Shown piece by piece: positions 33,041-43,300 of a stretch of DNA of 64,000 nt. Below the pieces are notes generated by a model. That model saw only the letters and a list, made by a program, of their open reading frames with translations, searched no databases and had not been told where the DNA came from. How positions within the stretch are numbered: position 1 is the first letter of the stretch; each line of letters starts with the position of its first letter. A program made the translations under genes and the position numbers. Source of the DNA: Umezawaea sp049997955 (GTDB lineage: Bacteria; Actinomycetota; Actinomycetes; Mycobacteriales; Pseudonocardiaceae); the NCBI GenBank assembly GCA_049997955.1, contig JAEBDY010000001.1:744001-808000 (forward strand). Reading direction: 5' to 3'.

Positions 33041-34269
33041 CGGGCTACTGGTGCGAGCAGGCGTGGCTGCCCGAGGGCGTGGTTCCCGGCGTCCTGGTCG
33101 ACGTCGTGGACGGCGTGATCGTCCGGCTGTCCACTTCGGACGCTCCTGGTGACGCCGTTCGCCTTCCGGGCGTGGTGCTGCCGGGCTTCGCCAACGCCCA
33201 CTCGCACGCGTTCCACCGGGCCTTGCGGGGCCGGACGCACGGCGACGGCGGCACGTTCTGGACGTGGCGCGAAGCCATGTACGAGGTGGCCGCTTCGCTG
33301 ACCCCCGAGAGCTACCTCTCGTTGGCGACGTCGGTGTACCGCGAGATGGCGGTCAGCGGCATCACGGCGGTGGGGGAGTTCCACTACCTGCACGACCGCT
33401 CCAACGAGATGGGCGAAGCCCTCCGCCAGGCCGCCGCGAACGCGGGCATCAGGCTCACCCTGCTGGACACCTGCTACTTGGCCGGTGGTATCGACATCCC
33501 GGTGCAGGGCGTCCAGCGGCGCTTCACCGACGGCACCGCGTCGGCGTGGGCCGCACGGGTCTCGGAGCTGCGCCCCGACCCGATGACCAGGATCGGCGCG
33601 GCCATCCACTCGGTGCGGGCGGTGCCGCGCGCGGAACTGGCCGAGGTCGCCGCCGCGTTCCCGGACAACCCGCTGCACGTCCACCTGTCCGAACAGCCCG
33701 CCGAGAACGAGGCCTGCCTGGCCGCGTACGGCATGACCCCGACCGAGCTCCTGCACGAGGCGGGCGCGTTGTCGCCTCGCACCACGGCGGTGCACGCGAC
33801 CCACCTGTCCACAAAGGACATCGGGCTGCTCGGGTCCTCCCGCACGGGCGCGTGCTTCTGCCCCACCACGGAGGCGGACCTGGCCGACGGCATCGGCCCG
33901 GCCCGCGAACTGGTCGACGCCGGCAGCCCGCTTTCCCTGGGCAGCGACCAGCACGCCGTCATCGATCCGCTGCTGGAGTCGCGCGCCTTGGAACACGGCG
34001 AACGCCTCCGCACCGGCAGACGCGGCCGCTTCTCGCCTGCGGAACTCATGGCGGCGCTCACCAACCACACCTCGATCGGCTGGCCGGAAGCAGGCCGGAT
34101 CGGCGTCGGCGCACCGGCCGACCTCGTCGTGATCCGGCTGGACTCGGTGCGCACAGCCGGATCGCTACCCGAACAGGTGGTCCTGACGGCCACTGCTTCG
34201 GACGTGGCAACGGTCGTGGTGGCGGGGAAGGTCATCGCCCAAGACGGTAGGCATTGCTCGAACGGGTGA
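33037..34269 (+). CDS. hutF: Formimidoylglutamate deiminase HutF
   Basis: 410 aa from GTG 33037, overlapping the preceding stop (GTGA). Amidohydrolase superfamily: metal site PGFANAHSHAFHRALRGRTH, GEFHYLHDRSNEMGEA, VHLSEQPAENEACLAAYG, VHATHLSTKDIGLLG, CPTTEADLADGI and SLGSDQHAVIDPLLESR. Deaminates N-formimino-L-glutamate to N-formylglutamate and ammonia. The family identity (HutF rather than a guanine deaminase) is supported by HAFHRALRGRTH and SDQHAVIDPLEE-like sequence. Confidence 0.94.
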   Translation: MTGYWCEQAWLPEGVVPGVLVDVVDGVIVRLSTSDAPGDAVRLPGVVLPGFANAHSHAFHRALRGRTHGDGGTFWTWREAMYEVAASLTPESYLSLATSVYREMAVSGITAVGEFHYLHDRSNEMGEALRQAAANAGIRLTLLDTCYLAGGIDIPVQGVQRRFTDGTASAWAARVSELRPDPMTRIGAAIHSVRAVPRAELAEVAAAFPDNPLHVHLSEQPAENEACLAAYGMTPTELLHEAGALSPRTTAVHATHLSTKDIGLLGSSRTGACFCPTTEADLADGIGPARELVDAGSPLSLGSDQHAVIDPLLESRALEHGERLRTGRRGRFSPAELMAALTNHTSIGWPEAGRIGVGAPADLVVIRLDSVRTAGSLPEQVVLTATASDVATVVVAGKVIAQDGRHCSNG

Positions 34270-34312
34270 TGGGATTCCCGGTTCTGCCAGTCCCGAAAGT
34301 CATCATGGCTCC

Positions 34313-35134
34313 ATGACACGGCCACCATTCCGCCGCCGAAAGCTGGGACGCCGCCTACGTCAGATGCGCGAGGAGGCGGGGATGAGCATCGACGAGGCAG
34401 CGCTCGCGCTCGACAAGAAGCGCACCTCGATGTACCGCATCGAAGCGGGCGAGTCACGGGTCGACGTCCACCTCGCCCGCTCGATGATGGACGTCTACGA
34501 CGTCTACGTGCCGCGACTCCTCGACGATGTGCGCTATGCCTTGGAGCCAGGCTGGTGGGTGAAGTACGGGCACAACGGGTTGGGGTATGCAGACCTGGAG
34601 ACCGAGGCGGCGGTAGTACGGGAGATGTCCCTCTCCTATGTACCGGGGCTGCTCCAGACCCCGGCCTACATGCAGGCGGTGTTCGAGGCGAGCCAACTGC
34701 GCAGGACCAAGTCGGTACTCGCCAACCAGGTGGAGATCCGGAAGCGTCGCCAACGCCGCCTGACCGATGAGGAGCGCCCGCTGAAACTGATCGCGCTGAT
34801 CGACGAATCAGCTCTGCGCAGGATGGAGCGGCATTCGGAACTCAAGGCCGAGCAGTTGGAGCACCTGGTGATCATGTCCGATCTGCCATCGGTCACCCTC
34901 CGGGTGCTGTCCGGGGAAGTTGGCATCCATGGAGGGCTGACCGGGGCATTCACCCTGCTGGAGTTTCCTGACCCGGAAGACCAGGACATGCTGTACATCG
35001 AGTACCCGACCGGTGCGTCGCATTTTGAGGACGAAAGCGATGTCGCGCAGGCTAGGTTGGTCTTCGAACACGTGTCCGCCAAGGCCATGAGCCACGAGAA
35101 GTCGGTGGCGCTGATCGAGCGGATGCTCGCCTAG
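34313..35134 (+). CDS. XRE-family regulator with DUF5753 domain
   Basis: 273 aa. N-terminal helix-turn-helix (LGRRLRQMREEAGMSIDEAALALDKKRTSMYRIEAGESRVDVHLA, about 11-55), then the DUF5753 (Scr1-type) domain with LSYVPGLLQTPAYMQAV, IALIDESALRR, LPSVTLRVLSGEVGIHGGLTGAFTLLEF and YIEYPTGASHFEDESDVAQARLVFEHV. Such proteins pair with DUF397 proteins in actinomycetes. Codons here are visibly less GC-biased at third positions than in the hut genes. It interrupts the hut operon between hutF and hutI and may be an inserted module. Confidence 0.93.
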   Translation: MTRPPFRRRKLGRRLRQMREEAGMSIDEAALALDKKRTSMYRIEAGESRVDVHLARSMMDVYDVYVPRLLDDVRYALEPGWWVKYGHNGLGYADLETEAAVVREMSLSYVPGLLQTPAYMQAVFEASQLRRTKSVLANQVEIRKRRQRRLTDEERPLKLIALIDESALRRMERHSELKAEQLEHLVIMSDLPSVTLRVLSGEVGIHGGLTGAFTLLEFPDPEDQDMLYIEYPTGASHFEDESDVAQARLVFEHVSAKAMSHEKSVALIERMLA

Positions 35135-35151
35135 TGGAAGAGGTGTTTGTA

Positions 35152-35310
35152 GTGGAGTGGCGCAAGAGCAGTTACAGCGGCGATGGTATTGAAGGCAATT
35201 GCGTCGAGGTCGCCTTCACGGGCCCTGCGGTCGCCGTTCGCGATTCCAAGAACACCGGGGCGCACCTCGCGTTCCCCGCTGAGGCCTGGAAGCGGTTCCT
35301 GCGTCGATGA
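35152..35310 (+). CDS. DUF397 small protein
   Basis: 52 aa from GTG 35152 to TGA 35310. Shows the DUF397 hallmarks WRKSSYSG, NCVEVAF, VAVRDSKN and LAFPAEAWKRFL. In-frame GTGs at 35134 (touching the previous stop, TAGTG) and 35143 are alternatives; GGAAGAGG best supports 35152. The stop overlaps the hutI start (ATGA), so hutI translation may depend on it. Partner of the preceding DUF5753 regulator; possibly a small antagonist or toxin-antitoxin-like component (inference). Confidence 0.9.
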   Translation: MEWRKSSYSGDGIEGNCVEVAFTGPAVAVRDSKNTGAHLAFPAEAWKRFLRR

Positions 35311-36443
35311 GCACCCTCATCACCGGCATCGGTGAGCTGACCACTAACGACCCCGAGGTCTCCGGCACCGCTCTGGTGCTGGAGGGTGACCGGGTCGTCT
35401 GGGTCGGGTCCGCGTCGGACGCACCCCCGGCCGACACGAGCGTCGACGTCGAGGGTCGGGCCGTCCTGCCGGGGTGGGTGGACAGCCACACGCACCTGGT
35501 GTTCGCGGGTGACCGGACCGCCGAGTTCGGCGCGCGGATGGCGGGAAAGCCCTACACAGCAGGGGGAATCGCGGTCACGGTCGGTGCGACTCGTGCCGCG
35601 TCCGACGACGAGTTGGCCGCGAACCTCCGGAAGCACGTCGCCGAAGCCGTCAGCCAGGGCACCACGTACATCGAGACCAAGACCGGCTACGGGCTCGACG
35701 TCGCCAACGAGCTGCGGTCGGCGAAGCTCGCGGCGCGGTACGCCGACGAGGTCACCTTCCTCGGCGCTCACCTCGTGCCCGCCGGGATCGACGCGGACGA
35801 GTACGTGGACCTCGTGTGCGGCGAGATGCTCGACGCCGTCGCCCCGCACGTGCGCTGGGCGGACGTGTTCTGCGAGACCGGCGCGTTCGACGAGGACCAA
35901 TCACGGGCCGTCCTGGAAGCCGCCGCCGCGAAGGGCCTCGGGCTGCGCGTGCACGGCAACCAGCTCGGCGAAGGTCCCGGCGTGCGGCTGGCCGTCGAAC
36001 TCGAAGCGGCCAGCGTCGACCACTGCACGTACCTGTCCGCCAAGGACATCGACCTGCTGGCGGGCTCGGACACCGTCGCCACGCTGCTCCCCGCGTGCGA
36101 CCTGTCGACCCGGCAACCGCTCCCGAACGCGCGGGGCCTGCTCGACGCGGGCGCGACCGTGGCGCTGGCGAGCAACTGCAACCCCGGCTCGTCGTACACG
36201 TCCTCGATGGCCTTCTGCGTGACCACCGCCGTCCTCCAGATGCGGATGAGCGTCGAGGAAGCCGTTCGGGCCGCCACGCTGGGCGGTGCGCAAGCCCTGC
36301 GCCGCAACGACATCGGCGTGCTGCGGCCCGGTGCCCGCGCTGACGTCCACGTGCTGGACGCCCCCTCAGCCACCCACCTGGCCTACCGGCCCGGCGTCCC
36401 GCTGACCTACGCCGTTTGGCGAGCCGGAGAAGCCCGCCGCTAG
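35307..36443 (+). CDS. hutI: Imidazolonepropionase HutI
   Basis: 378 aa. Amidohydrolase fold with VLPGWVDSHTHLVFAGDRTAEFGARMAGKPY, TYIETKTGYGLDV, HLVPAGIDADEYVDLVCGEML, LRVHGNQLGEGPGVRLAVELEAASVDHCTYL and VALASNCNPGSSYTSSM (the last Asp of many homologues is Asn here, as in HutI NxNPG motifs). Hydrolyses imidazolone propionate to N-formimino-L-glutamate, the HutF substrate. Translationally coupled to the DUF397 gene. Confidence 0.96.
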   Translation: MSTLITGIGELTTNDPEVSGTALVLEGDRVVWVGSASDAPPADTSVDVEGRAVLPGWVDSHTHLVFAGDRTAEFGARMAGKPYTAGGIAVTVGATRAASDDELAANLRKHVAEAVSQGTTYIETKTGYGLDVANELRSAKLAARYADEVTFLGAHLVPAGIDADEYVDLVCGEMLDAVAPHVRWADVFCETGAFDEDQSRAVLEAAAAKGLGLRVHGNQLGEGPGVRLAVELEAASVDHCTYLSAKDIDLLAGSDTVATLLPACDLSTRQPLPNARGLLDAGATVALASNCNPGSSYTSSMAFCVTTAVLQMRMSVEEAVRAATLGGAQALRRNDIGVLRPGARADVHVLDAPSATHLAYRPGVPLTYAVWRAGEARR

Positions 36444-36471
36444 TGCTTTTGATCACGTATGGTTCGTCCTC

Positions 36472-37362
36472 GTGGCGGAGGACTTCGGGGACGCGCTCAC
36501 GCGTGCGATCGAGGCGGGCGGGCTGAGCCTGGAACGGATCCAGCACCACCTCGCCCGGCGCGGCGCGCAGGTCAGCGTGTCCACGTTGAGCTACTGGCGG
36601 CGCGGGCGCAGCAGGCCGGAACGCCCCGAGTCGCTGCGCGTGGTGAAGCTGCTGGAGGAGGTCCTCGGCGTCGACGACCTGCTGTGCAGCCTGGGCCCGA
36701 AGCGGCCGCGCGGCCGGTGGACCGAGCAGACCGCCGAGCGGGAGCTGACCCTGGAGGGCATCTGGGACGTCCAGGCCGACGGCCTCAACGAGCTGATGCT
36801 GAAGGTCGACCACCTGGAGCCGACACCCGTCACCTACCTGACCTGGCGCGACGTGATGACCGTCGGGCCGGACGGCCGCGAGGTGGAGTTCCGGTCCAGC
36901 GCGGTCCTGCGCGCCGACGAGGACGGCATCGACCGGTTCCTCGCCATCCAACGGGCCGACGAGGAGGACCAGAGCGTCGGGACGATCTCCGCGCGGGGCG
37001 CGTGCCGTCTCGGACGCGTGCGCACGGAGGAGGAGCACGGGTTCCTCATCGCCGAGGTGCTTTTCGACCGGATGCTGCGCACGGGTGACACGGCGCTGGT
37101 CGACTACCGGATCACGTCCAACCCCGGCGGGATCAGCCACGTCACGGACCGCAGGTTCCTGCGCGGCGCACGGGACTACGTGCTCCAGGTGAACTTCCAC
37201 CCCGACGCCGTCCCGGTGCGCTGCTACCGGTTCCGCCAGGAGACCTCGCAGCACCCGGAAACCGACGTCCGGGACCTGTGGATAGGCACGACGCACAGCG
37301 CGCACCTGGTCGCGCACGACACCGGGCCCGGCATCCTCGGCATTCGCTGGGAATGGGAGTGA
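36472..37362 (+). CDS. Helix-turn-helix DNA-binding protein of unknown role
   Basis: 296 aa from GTG 36472. An N-terminal XRE-like region (LTRAIEAGGLSLERIQHHLARRG, STLSYWRRGRSRPERPESLRVVKLLEEVLGV, about 8-65) is followed by about 210 residues without a family I recognise. This part is rich in beta-type segments (WDVQADGLNELMLKVDHLEPTPVTYLTW, RITSNPGGISHVTDRRFLRGARDYVLQVNFHP). It lies 28 bp after hutI and could be cotranscribed. Function unknown. Confidence 0.75.
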   Translation: MAEDFGDALTRAIEAGGLSLERIQHHLARRGAQVSVSTLSYWRRGRSRPERPESLRVVKLLEEVLGVDDLLCSLGPKRPRGRWTEQTAERELTLEGIWDVQADGLNELMLKVDHLEPTPVTYLTWRDVMTVGPDGREVEFRSSAVLRADEDGIDRFLAIQRADEEDQSVGTISARGACRLGRVRTEEEHGFLIAEVLFDRMLRTGDTALVDYRITSNPGGISHVTDRRFLRGARDYVLQVNFHPDAVPVRCYRFRQETSQHPETDVRDLWIGTTHSAHLVAHDTGPGILGIRWEWE

Positions 37363-37383
37363 TGCCGGGCCCGGTGCTCGCAG

Positions 37384-38892
37384 CTACCTGACGGTCAGCG
37401 TGAACGTCGTGGTGGCGCTGTTCACGCCGTCCGTCGCCGTGATCGTGATCGGGTAGGTGCCCGCCGCACCGAACCCGGTGTACACGGACAGCTGCGAGCT
37501 CCCGGCCGCCGAGATCGTCGTCGGCTGGAAGAACTTCAGCGAGCCCTGCGGTCCGCCGGTCGCGGACAGCCGGACCGTGCCCGCGCCGCCCTGGACGGTC
37601 ACCGCGGTGCGGCCGACCTGCCCGTTGCCGATCGTCTGCGAGGCAGGGGAGGTCGCAGCGGTCAGCTTGCCGGTGGGCGGGTTGGGCGGGTTCTGACCTG
37701 CGGAACCGGTGTACAGGAACAGGTTCGGCGAACCGGTCTTGATGTCGGTCAGCAGGTTCCTGGTGGCGTTGGCGACCAGGGCGTCGCGCACCTGCTTGGG
37801 CGTGGCGCTCGGGTTCACACCCAGGTAGAGGGCTGCCGCGCCCGCCACGCCGGGGCTCGCCATGGACGTGCCGCCCATCTCGGTGGAGCCGGTGTCACCG
37901 GAGTGCGACGCCGAACGGATAGCCGTACCCGGCGCCCAGACGTCCAGGCACGTGCCGAAGTTGGAGCTGGCTGAGGAGTTCCACACCGACCTCTTCCCCG
38001 CTTGGTCGACCGCGCCGACCGTGATGGCTTCCGGAGTGCGCGCGGGCGTGAACTGGCACGCGTCCTGCCCGCTGTTGCCGCCCGCGAGGGCGTAGGTGAA
38101 GCCCGCGGCGATGGACTTGCGCACCGCGTTCTCCATGGTGGCGTTGCTGCCGTTGCCGCCGAGGCTCATGTTGACCACGCCCGGCTTGACGCCGTTCGCC
38201 GTCACCCAGTCGATCGCGGAGATGATGCCCTCGAACGAGCCGGTGCCGTCGCAGCCCAGGACGCGCAGCGCGACGATCTTGGCCTTCTTCGCGACGCCGT
38301 AGGTCTTGCCCGCGACCGTGCCCGCGACGTGCGTGCCGTGCCCCTGGCAATCCTCGGCGTTCGGGTCGTTGTCGATGAAGTCGTATCCGTAACTCGCGCG
38401 ACCTTCGAATTCCGAATGGGATTTGCGAATTCCGGTGTCGATGACGTAGGCCGTCACGTTCGACGCCGTGTTGTCGTAGGTGTACTTCTTGTCGAGCGGC
38501 AGTTCGCGCTGATCGATCCGGTCCAGGTTCCAGATCGGATCGGTTTGCGTGTCCTGCACCCGGACGACCGCGTTCTGCTCCACGTAGTCGACCGCCGGGT
38601 CGGCGGCCAGCCGCCGCGCCTGCTGCTCGGAGAGCCCCCGCACCGAGAAGCCGCGGACGGCGGAGCTGAACGAGCGACCGAGTTTTCCCCGGTAGCGGGT
38701 GGCGAGCGCGTTCGCGTCCGCGTTCACGCCGTTCTTGTACACCACCAGGTAGCTACCGGGCACCGCCTCCGCGCCCGACGCCGCGAGGACGGCCTCCTCC
38801 AGCGGCGCGGCCGTGACGACCGGGGCGAACAGGACCGCCCCGGTCAGGCCGAGTGCCGTGATCACGGCGCCTCGACGCAATTGATTCATCAT
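37384..38892 (-). CDS. Secreted subtilisin-like serine protease (S8, aqualysin-like)
   Basis: 502 aa. Signal peptide (about 1-29, cleavage near VTAAP), I9 propeptide (GSYLVVYKNGVNADA...VDYVEQNAVV, about 46-110), then the S8 catalytic domain. Triad Asp152 (YVIDTGI), His185 (GHGTHVAG), Ser343 (GTSMASPGVAGAAALYL), with oxyanion Asn273 (GGNSG). A short GQNPPNPPTG linker leads to a C-terminal immunoglobulin-like domain (about 410-502). Extracellular protein degradation. Single gene, divergent from the aldo/keto reductase. Confidence 0.96.
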   Translation of the reverse strand: MMNQLRRGAVITALGLTGAVLFAPVVTAAPLEEAVLAASGAEAVPGSYLVVYKNGVNADANALATRYRGKLGRSFSSAVRGFSVRGLSEQQARRLAADPAVDYVEQNAVVRVQDTQTDPIWNLDRIDQRELPLDKKYTYDNTASNVTAYVIDTGIRKSHSEFEGRASYGYDFIDNDPNAEDCQGHGTHVAGTVAGKTYGVAKKAKIVALRVLGCDGTGSFEGIISAIDWVTANGVKPGVVNMSLGGNGSNATMENAVRKSIAAGFTYALAGGNSGQDACQFTPARTPEAITVGAVDQAGKRSVWNSSASSNFGTCLDVWAPGTAIRSASHSGDTGSTEMGGTSMASPGVAGAAALYLGVNPSATPKQVRDALVANATRNLLTDIKTGSPNLFLYTGSAGQNPPNPPTGKLTAATSPASQTIGNGQVGRTAVTVQGGAGTVRLSATGGPQGSLKFFQPTTISAAGSSQLSVYTGFGAAGTYPITITATDGVNSATTTFTLTVR

Positions 38893-39055
38893 CTGGGTCC
38901 TCCGCAGGGAATTGGGTTGAACCGAGATGAAACTAACTCCACGACAGGGTGAAATGGCAGTGTCGAATATTCGAGGTCAATACTGTCAAATTTGTGGAAG
39001 CCACCTGGAGCAGCTCCACGTGGCGACCCGCCCGCATCAGGGGTTAGCTGGGGGC

Positions 39056-40048
39056 ATGGAGTACACGAACCTCGGACGATCCGGTCTTTCCGTGTCCCGA
39101 CTGTGCCTCGGCACGATGAACTTCGGCCCCGAGACGACCGAGCCGGACAGCTTCACGATCATGGACCGCGCCCACGAGCACGGCATCAACTTCTTCGACA
39201 CCGCCAACGTCTACGGCTGGAAGGCGGGGGAGGGCGTCACCGAGCAGATCATCGGCCGGTGGTTCGCCACCGGCGGCCTCCGCCGCGAGAAGACCGTGAT
39301 CGCCACCAAGCTCTACGGGAGCATGAGTGACTGGCCGAACGGCACCCTGTTGTCGGCGTTGAACATCCGCCGCGCCTGCGACGACTCGCTGCGCCGCATG
39401 CAGACCGACTACATCGACCTCTACCAGATGCACCACGTCGACCGCGCGACGCCGTGGGACGAGATCTGGGAGGCCTTCTCCGTCCTGCGCCAGCAGGGCA
39501 AGGTCCTCTACTTCGGCTCGTCGAACTTCGCGGGCTGGCACCTCGCCCAGGCCCAGGAAGCCGCGCGCGCCAGGCACTTCCTCGGCCTGATCAGCGAGCA
39601 GTCCATCTACAACCTGCTCAACCGCTGGGTGGAGCTGGAGGTGTTGCCCGCGGCCAAGCACTACGGCCTCGGCGTCATCCCGTGGTCCCCGCTCAACGGC
39701 GGCCTCCTCGGCGGCGCGCTGCGCAAGCAGCGCGAGGGCGGTGGCGGCCGCAGCAACTCGGGCCGCGCCAAGGAAGGGCTGGCCAAGCACCAGGACGCCA
39801 TCGAGTCCTACGAGAAGCTGTGCGCCGACCTCGGCGAGGACCCGGCCAACGTCGGCCTCGCGTGGCTGCTGCACCAGGAGGGCGTGACGGCCCCGATCAT
39901 CGGCCCGCGCACCACGGAGCAGCTGGACGGCTCACTGCGCGCCGCCGAGCTGAAGCTGGACGACGAGGTGCTCACGAAGCTCGACGAACTCTTCCCGGCA
40001 CCCGGCCCGAACGGCTCCAAGCCCGCCCCGGAGGCGTACGCCTGGTAG
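39056..40048 (+). CDS. Aldo/keto reductase
   Basis: 330 aa from ATG 39056, GGGGG upstream. TIM-barrel AKR with Asp-Tyr pair FFDTANVYGWK, catalytic Lys VIATKLYG, catalytic His DLYQMHHVDRATP, and NADPH-binding VIPWSPLNGGLLGG and APIIGPRTTEQL. Resembles the YajO/YghZ group; reduces small aldehydes or ketones. Substrate unknown. Convergent with the DUF6104 gene across a hairpin. Confidence 0.93.
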   Translation: MEYTNLGRSGLSVSRLCLGTMNFGPETTEPDSFTIMDRAHEHGINFFDTANVYGWKAGEGVTEQIIGRWFATGGLRREKTVIATKLYGSMSDWPNGTLLSALNIRRACDDSLRRMQTDYIDLYQMHHVDRATPWDEIWEAFSVLRQQGKVLYFGSSNFAGWHLAQAQEAARARHFLGLISEQSIYNLLNRWVELEVLPAAKHYGLGVIPWSPLNGGLLGGALRKQREGGGGRSNSGRAKEGLAKHQDAIESYEKLCADLGEDPANVGLAWLLHQEGVTAPIIGPRTTEQLDGSLRAAELKLDDEVLTKLDELFPAPGPNGSKPAPEAYAW

Positions 40049-40064
40049 CTCCCACGGGAGAACG

Positions 40065-40097
40065 GAGGCCCTGTCCGCGGTGCGCGGGCAGGGCCTC
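40065..40097. terminator. Bidirectional terminator, aldo/keto reductase and DUF6104
   Basis: GAGGCCCTG/CAGGGCCTC outer stem with CCGCG/CGCGG inner stem around GTG. Confidence 0.85.
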
Positions 40098-40099
40098 GG

Positions 40100-40276
40100 T
40101 CACTCGTCGTCCTCGTCGTCGCGGGCCAGGAACGTGGCCAGGCGTTCGATCGGCGTCTCGAACTCGGGGTTCAGGTCGACGAACGCGCGGAGCTTGTCGG
40201 CCAGCCAGGCGAGGGTGACCTCCTCCTCGCCCCGGCGGGTTTCCAGTTCTTCGATGCCGCGGTCGGTGAAGTACAT
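40100..40276 (-). CDS. DUF6104 small acidic protein
   Basis: 58 aa, ATG 40276 to TGA 40100, with GGAGG 5 nt before the start. Starts MYFTDRGIEELETRRGEEEV, continues TLAWLADKLRAFVDLNPEFE and ends in an acidic ARDDEDDE tail. Matches the short DUF6104 family found next to the 2-oxoglutarate dehydrogenase gene in Streptomyces and relatives. Located directly downstream of kgd in the same direction, past a hairpin. Function unknown. Confidence 0.88.
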   Translation of the reverse strand: MYFTDRGIEELETRRGEEEVTLAWLADKLRAFVDLNPEFETPIERLATFLARDDEDDE

Positions 40277-40297
40277 CGGGGTCCTCCGTGAACGGCC

Positions 40298-40335
40298 GAG
40301 CCGCCGGAACCCAGGTGCTCGGTTCCGGCGGCTCG
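40298..40335 (-). terminator. Terminator of kgd
   Basis: GAGCCGCCGGAACC (40298-40311) pairs with GGTTCCGGCGGCTC (40322-40335), 14 bp downstream of the kgd stop. Confidence 0.88.
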
Positions 40336-40348
40336 GGGTGGATCAGCT

Positions 40349-43300
40349 CTAGTCGAACGCCTTCGCGATGATCTCGCGCTGCTCGACCTCGTGCACCTTG
40401 CTCGACCCGGCCGACGGGGCGGCCATCGGGCGGCGGGACACGCGGACCACGCGGAAGCGCTCGGGCAGCAGCTCCGGGAGCGCGAGGCCGTAGAACGGCC
40501 ACGCGCCCTGGTTCGCGGGCTCCTCCTGTGTCCAGCGGACCTCGGTGGCGTTGGGGTACTGCTCCAGCGCCTCGGTCAGCTTGCGGGCGGGCACCGGGTA
40601 GAGCTGCTCGACCCGGACCACCGCGGTGTCCTTGGCCGTGCGCTTCTCCTGCTCGGCCGCCAGCTCGTAGTAGATCTTGCCGCTGCACAGCACGACCTTG
40701 GTGACCTTCGACGGGTCCGGCTTCGTCGGGTCCTGGATGACCGACTTGAACCGCTCCTCGGTGAAGTCCTCGACCGGGCTGGTCGCGGCCTTCAGGCGCA
40801 GCATCGACTTGGGCGTGAACACCACCAGCGGCCGGTTCACGCCGTCGAGGGCGTGGCGGCGCAGCAGGTGGAAGTAGTTCGCGGGCGTCGACGGCACGGC
40901 GATCGTCATCGAGCCCTCGGCGCACAGCTGGAGGAACCGCTCGATGCGACCCGACGTGTGGTCGGGGCCCTGGCCCTCGTGGCCGTGCGGCAGCAGCAGC
41001 ACGACGTCGGAACGCTGGCCCCACTTGGCCTCACCGGACGAGATGAACTCGTCGATGATCGGCTGGGCGCCGTTGACGAAGTCGCCGAACTGCGCTTCCC
41101 ACAGCACCAGCGCGTCGCTGTTCGCGACCGAGTAGCCGTACTCGAAGCCGAGCGCGGCGAACTCCGACAGCACCGAGTCGTAGACCATGAACTTGCCCTG
41201 GTCGTCCGACAGGTTCTGCAGCGGCGTGTACTCCGCGCCGGTCTTCCGGTCGACCAGCACCGAGTGCCGCTGCACGAACGTGCCACGACGCGAGTCCTGG
41301 CCCGCCAGGCGGACCAGGCGGCCTTCGAGCGTCAGCGAGCCGAACGCGAGCAGCTCGGCGAACGCCCAGTCGATGCCGCCTTCGCGGGCCATCTTCGCGC
41401 GCCGCTCCAGGACCGGCTTGACGCGCGCGTGCGGCGTGAAGCCCTCCGGGAGGTTGACGTGCGCGTCGGCGATCTTCTCCAGCACCTCGACGCTGACCCC
41501 GGTGGGGAGCTTCGCGGGAACCTGCTGCTCGGACTCGACCGACGGGCTGGCCTTGGCCGGGTGCTTCTCCAGCTCGCGGACCTCGTTGAAGACGTGCTCC
41601 AGCTGGCTGGAGAAGTCCTGCAACGCCTTCTCCGCCTCTTCGACGGAGATGTCGCCGCGGCCGATCAGCGACTCGGTGTAGGTCTTGCGCACCGAGCGCT
41701 TGGTGTCGATCACGTCGTACATGGCGGGCTGCGTCATCGAGGGGTCGTCGCCCTCGTTGTGGCCGCGGCGCCGGTAGCAGACCATGTCGATCACGACGTC
41801 CTTGTTGAACGCCTGCCGGTAGTCCACCGCCAGCTTCGCGACCCAGTAGCAGGCCTCCGGGTCGTCGCCGTTCACGTGGAAGATCGGGGCGCCGATCATC
41901 TTCGCGACGTCGGTCGAGTACTTCGACGACCGCGAGTTCTCCGGCGCCGTGGTGAAGCCGACCTGGTTGTTCACCACCACGTGGACCGTGCCGCCGGTGC
42001 GGTAACCGCGCACCAGCGCCAGGTTCAGCGTCTCCGCGACCACGCCCTGGCCCGCGAACGCGGCGTCGCCGTGCATCGCGACCGGGAGGACGGAGAAGCC
42101 GTCGCCGCCCTTGTCGAGGATGTCCTGCTTGGCCCGCACGATGCCTTCGAGCACCGGGTCGACCGCTTCGAGGTGCGACGGGTTCGCGGTCAGCGACACC
42201 TTCGTCTCGCCGTCGCCGAACATCCGGAAGTACTTGCCCTCGGCTCCGAGGTGGTACTTCACGTCGCCGGAGCCGTGCGCCTGACCGGGGTCGAGGTTGC
42301 CCTCGAACTCGCGGAAGATCTGCGAGATCGGCTTGCCGACGATGTTCGCCAGGACGTTCAGGCGGCCGCGGTGCGGCATGCCGATGACGACCTCGTCCAG
42401 CTCGTGCTCGGCGGCCTTGTCCAGCACCGCGTCGAGCAGCGGGATGACCGTCTCGCCGCCTTCGAGCGAGAACCGCTTCTGGCCGACGTACTTGGTCTGG
42501 AGGAACGTCTCGAACGCCTCGGCGGCGTTCAGCTTGCTGAGGATGTACTTCTGCACGGTGGCCGGGGGCTTCTCGTGCGGGACCTCGACGCGCTCCTGGA
42601 TCCAGTTGCGCTCCTCGGGCTCCAGGATGTGCATGTACTCGACGCCGACGGTGCGGCAGTACGAGTTGCGCAGCACACCCAGGATGTCCCGGAGCTTCAT
42701 CCGCTCCTTGCCCGCGAAACCGCCGACCGGGAACTCGCGCTCCAGGTCCCACAGCGTCAGCCCGTGCGACAGGACGTCGAGGTCCTGGTGGCTGCGCTGG
42801 CGGTAGTTCAGCGGGTCCGTGTCCGCCATCAGGTGGCCGCGGGTGCGGAACGCGTCGATCAGCTCGATCACGCGGGCCGTCTTGTCGACCGAGCCCTCGG
42901 GGATGTCCGCGACCCAGCGGATCGGCTCGTACGGCAGCCGCAGCGACGTGAACACGTCGTCGTAGAAGCCGTCCTCGCCCAGCAGCAGCTGGTGGATGCG
43001 GCGCAGGAACTCGCCGGACTCGGCGCCCTGGATGATCCGGTGGTCGTACGTGGAGGTCAGCGTGATGACCTTGCTGACGCCCATGTCCGTCAGGGCCTGC
43101 TCGCTGGTGCCCTGGAAGTGCGCCGGGTACTCCATCGCGCCGACGCCGACGATCGTGCCCTGACCCGCGGTGAGGCGGGGAACCGAGTGGTTCGTGCCGA
43201 TCGTGCCGGGGTTGGTCAGCGAGATCGTCGTGCCCGCGAAGTCCTCGGAGCCCAGACCGCCGCCGCGGGCCTTGCGGATCAGGTCCTCGTAGGCCTGCCA

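Noticed and set aside
29710..34068. 1450-codon open frame antisense to the hut genes
   Set aside because: Crosses several well-supported hut genes and shows only His/Arg/Val-rich composition; shadow of third-position GC.
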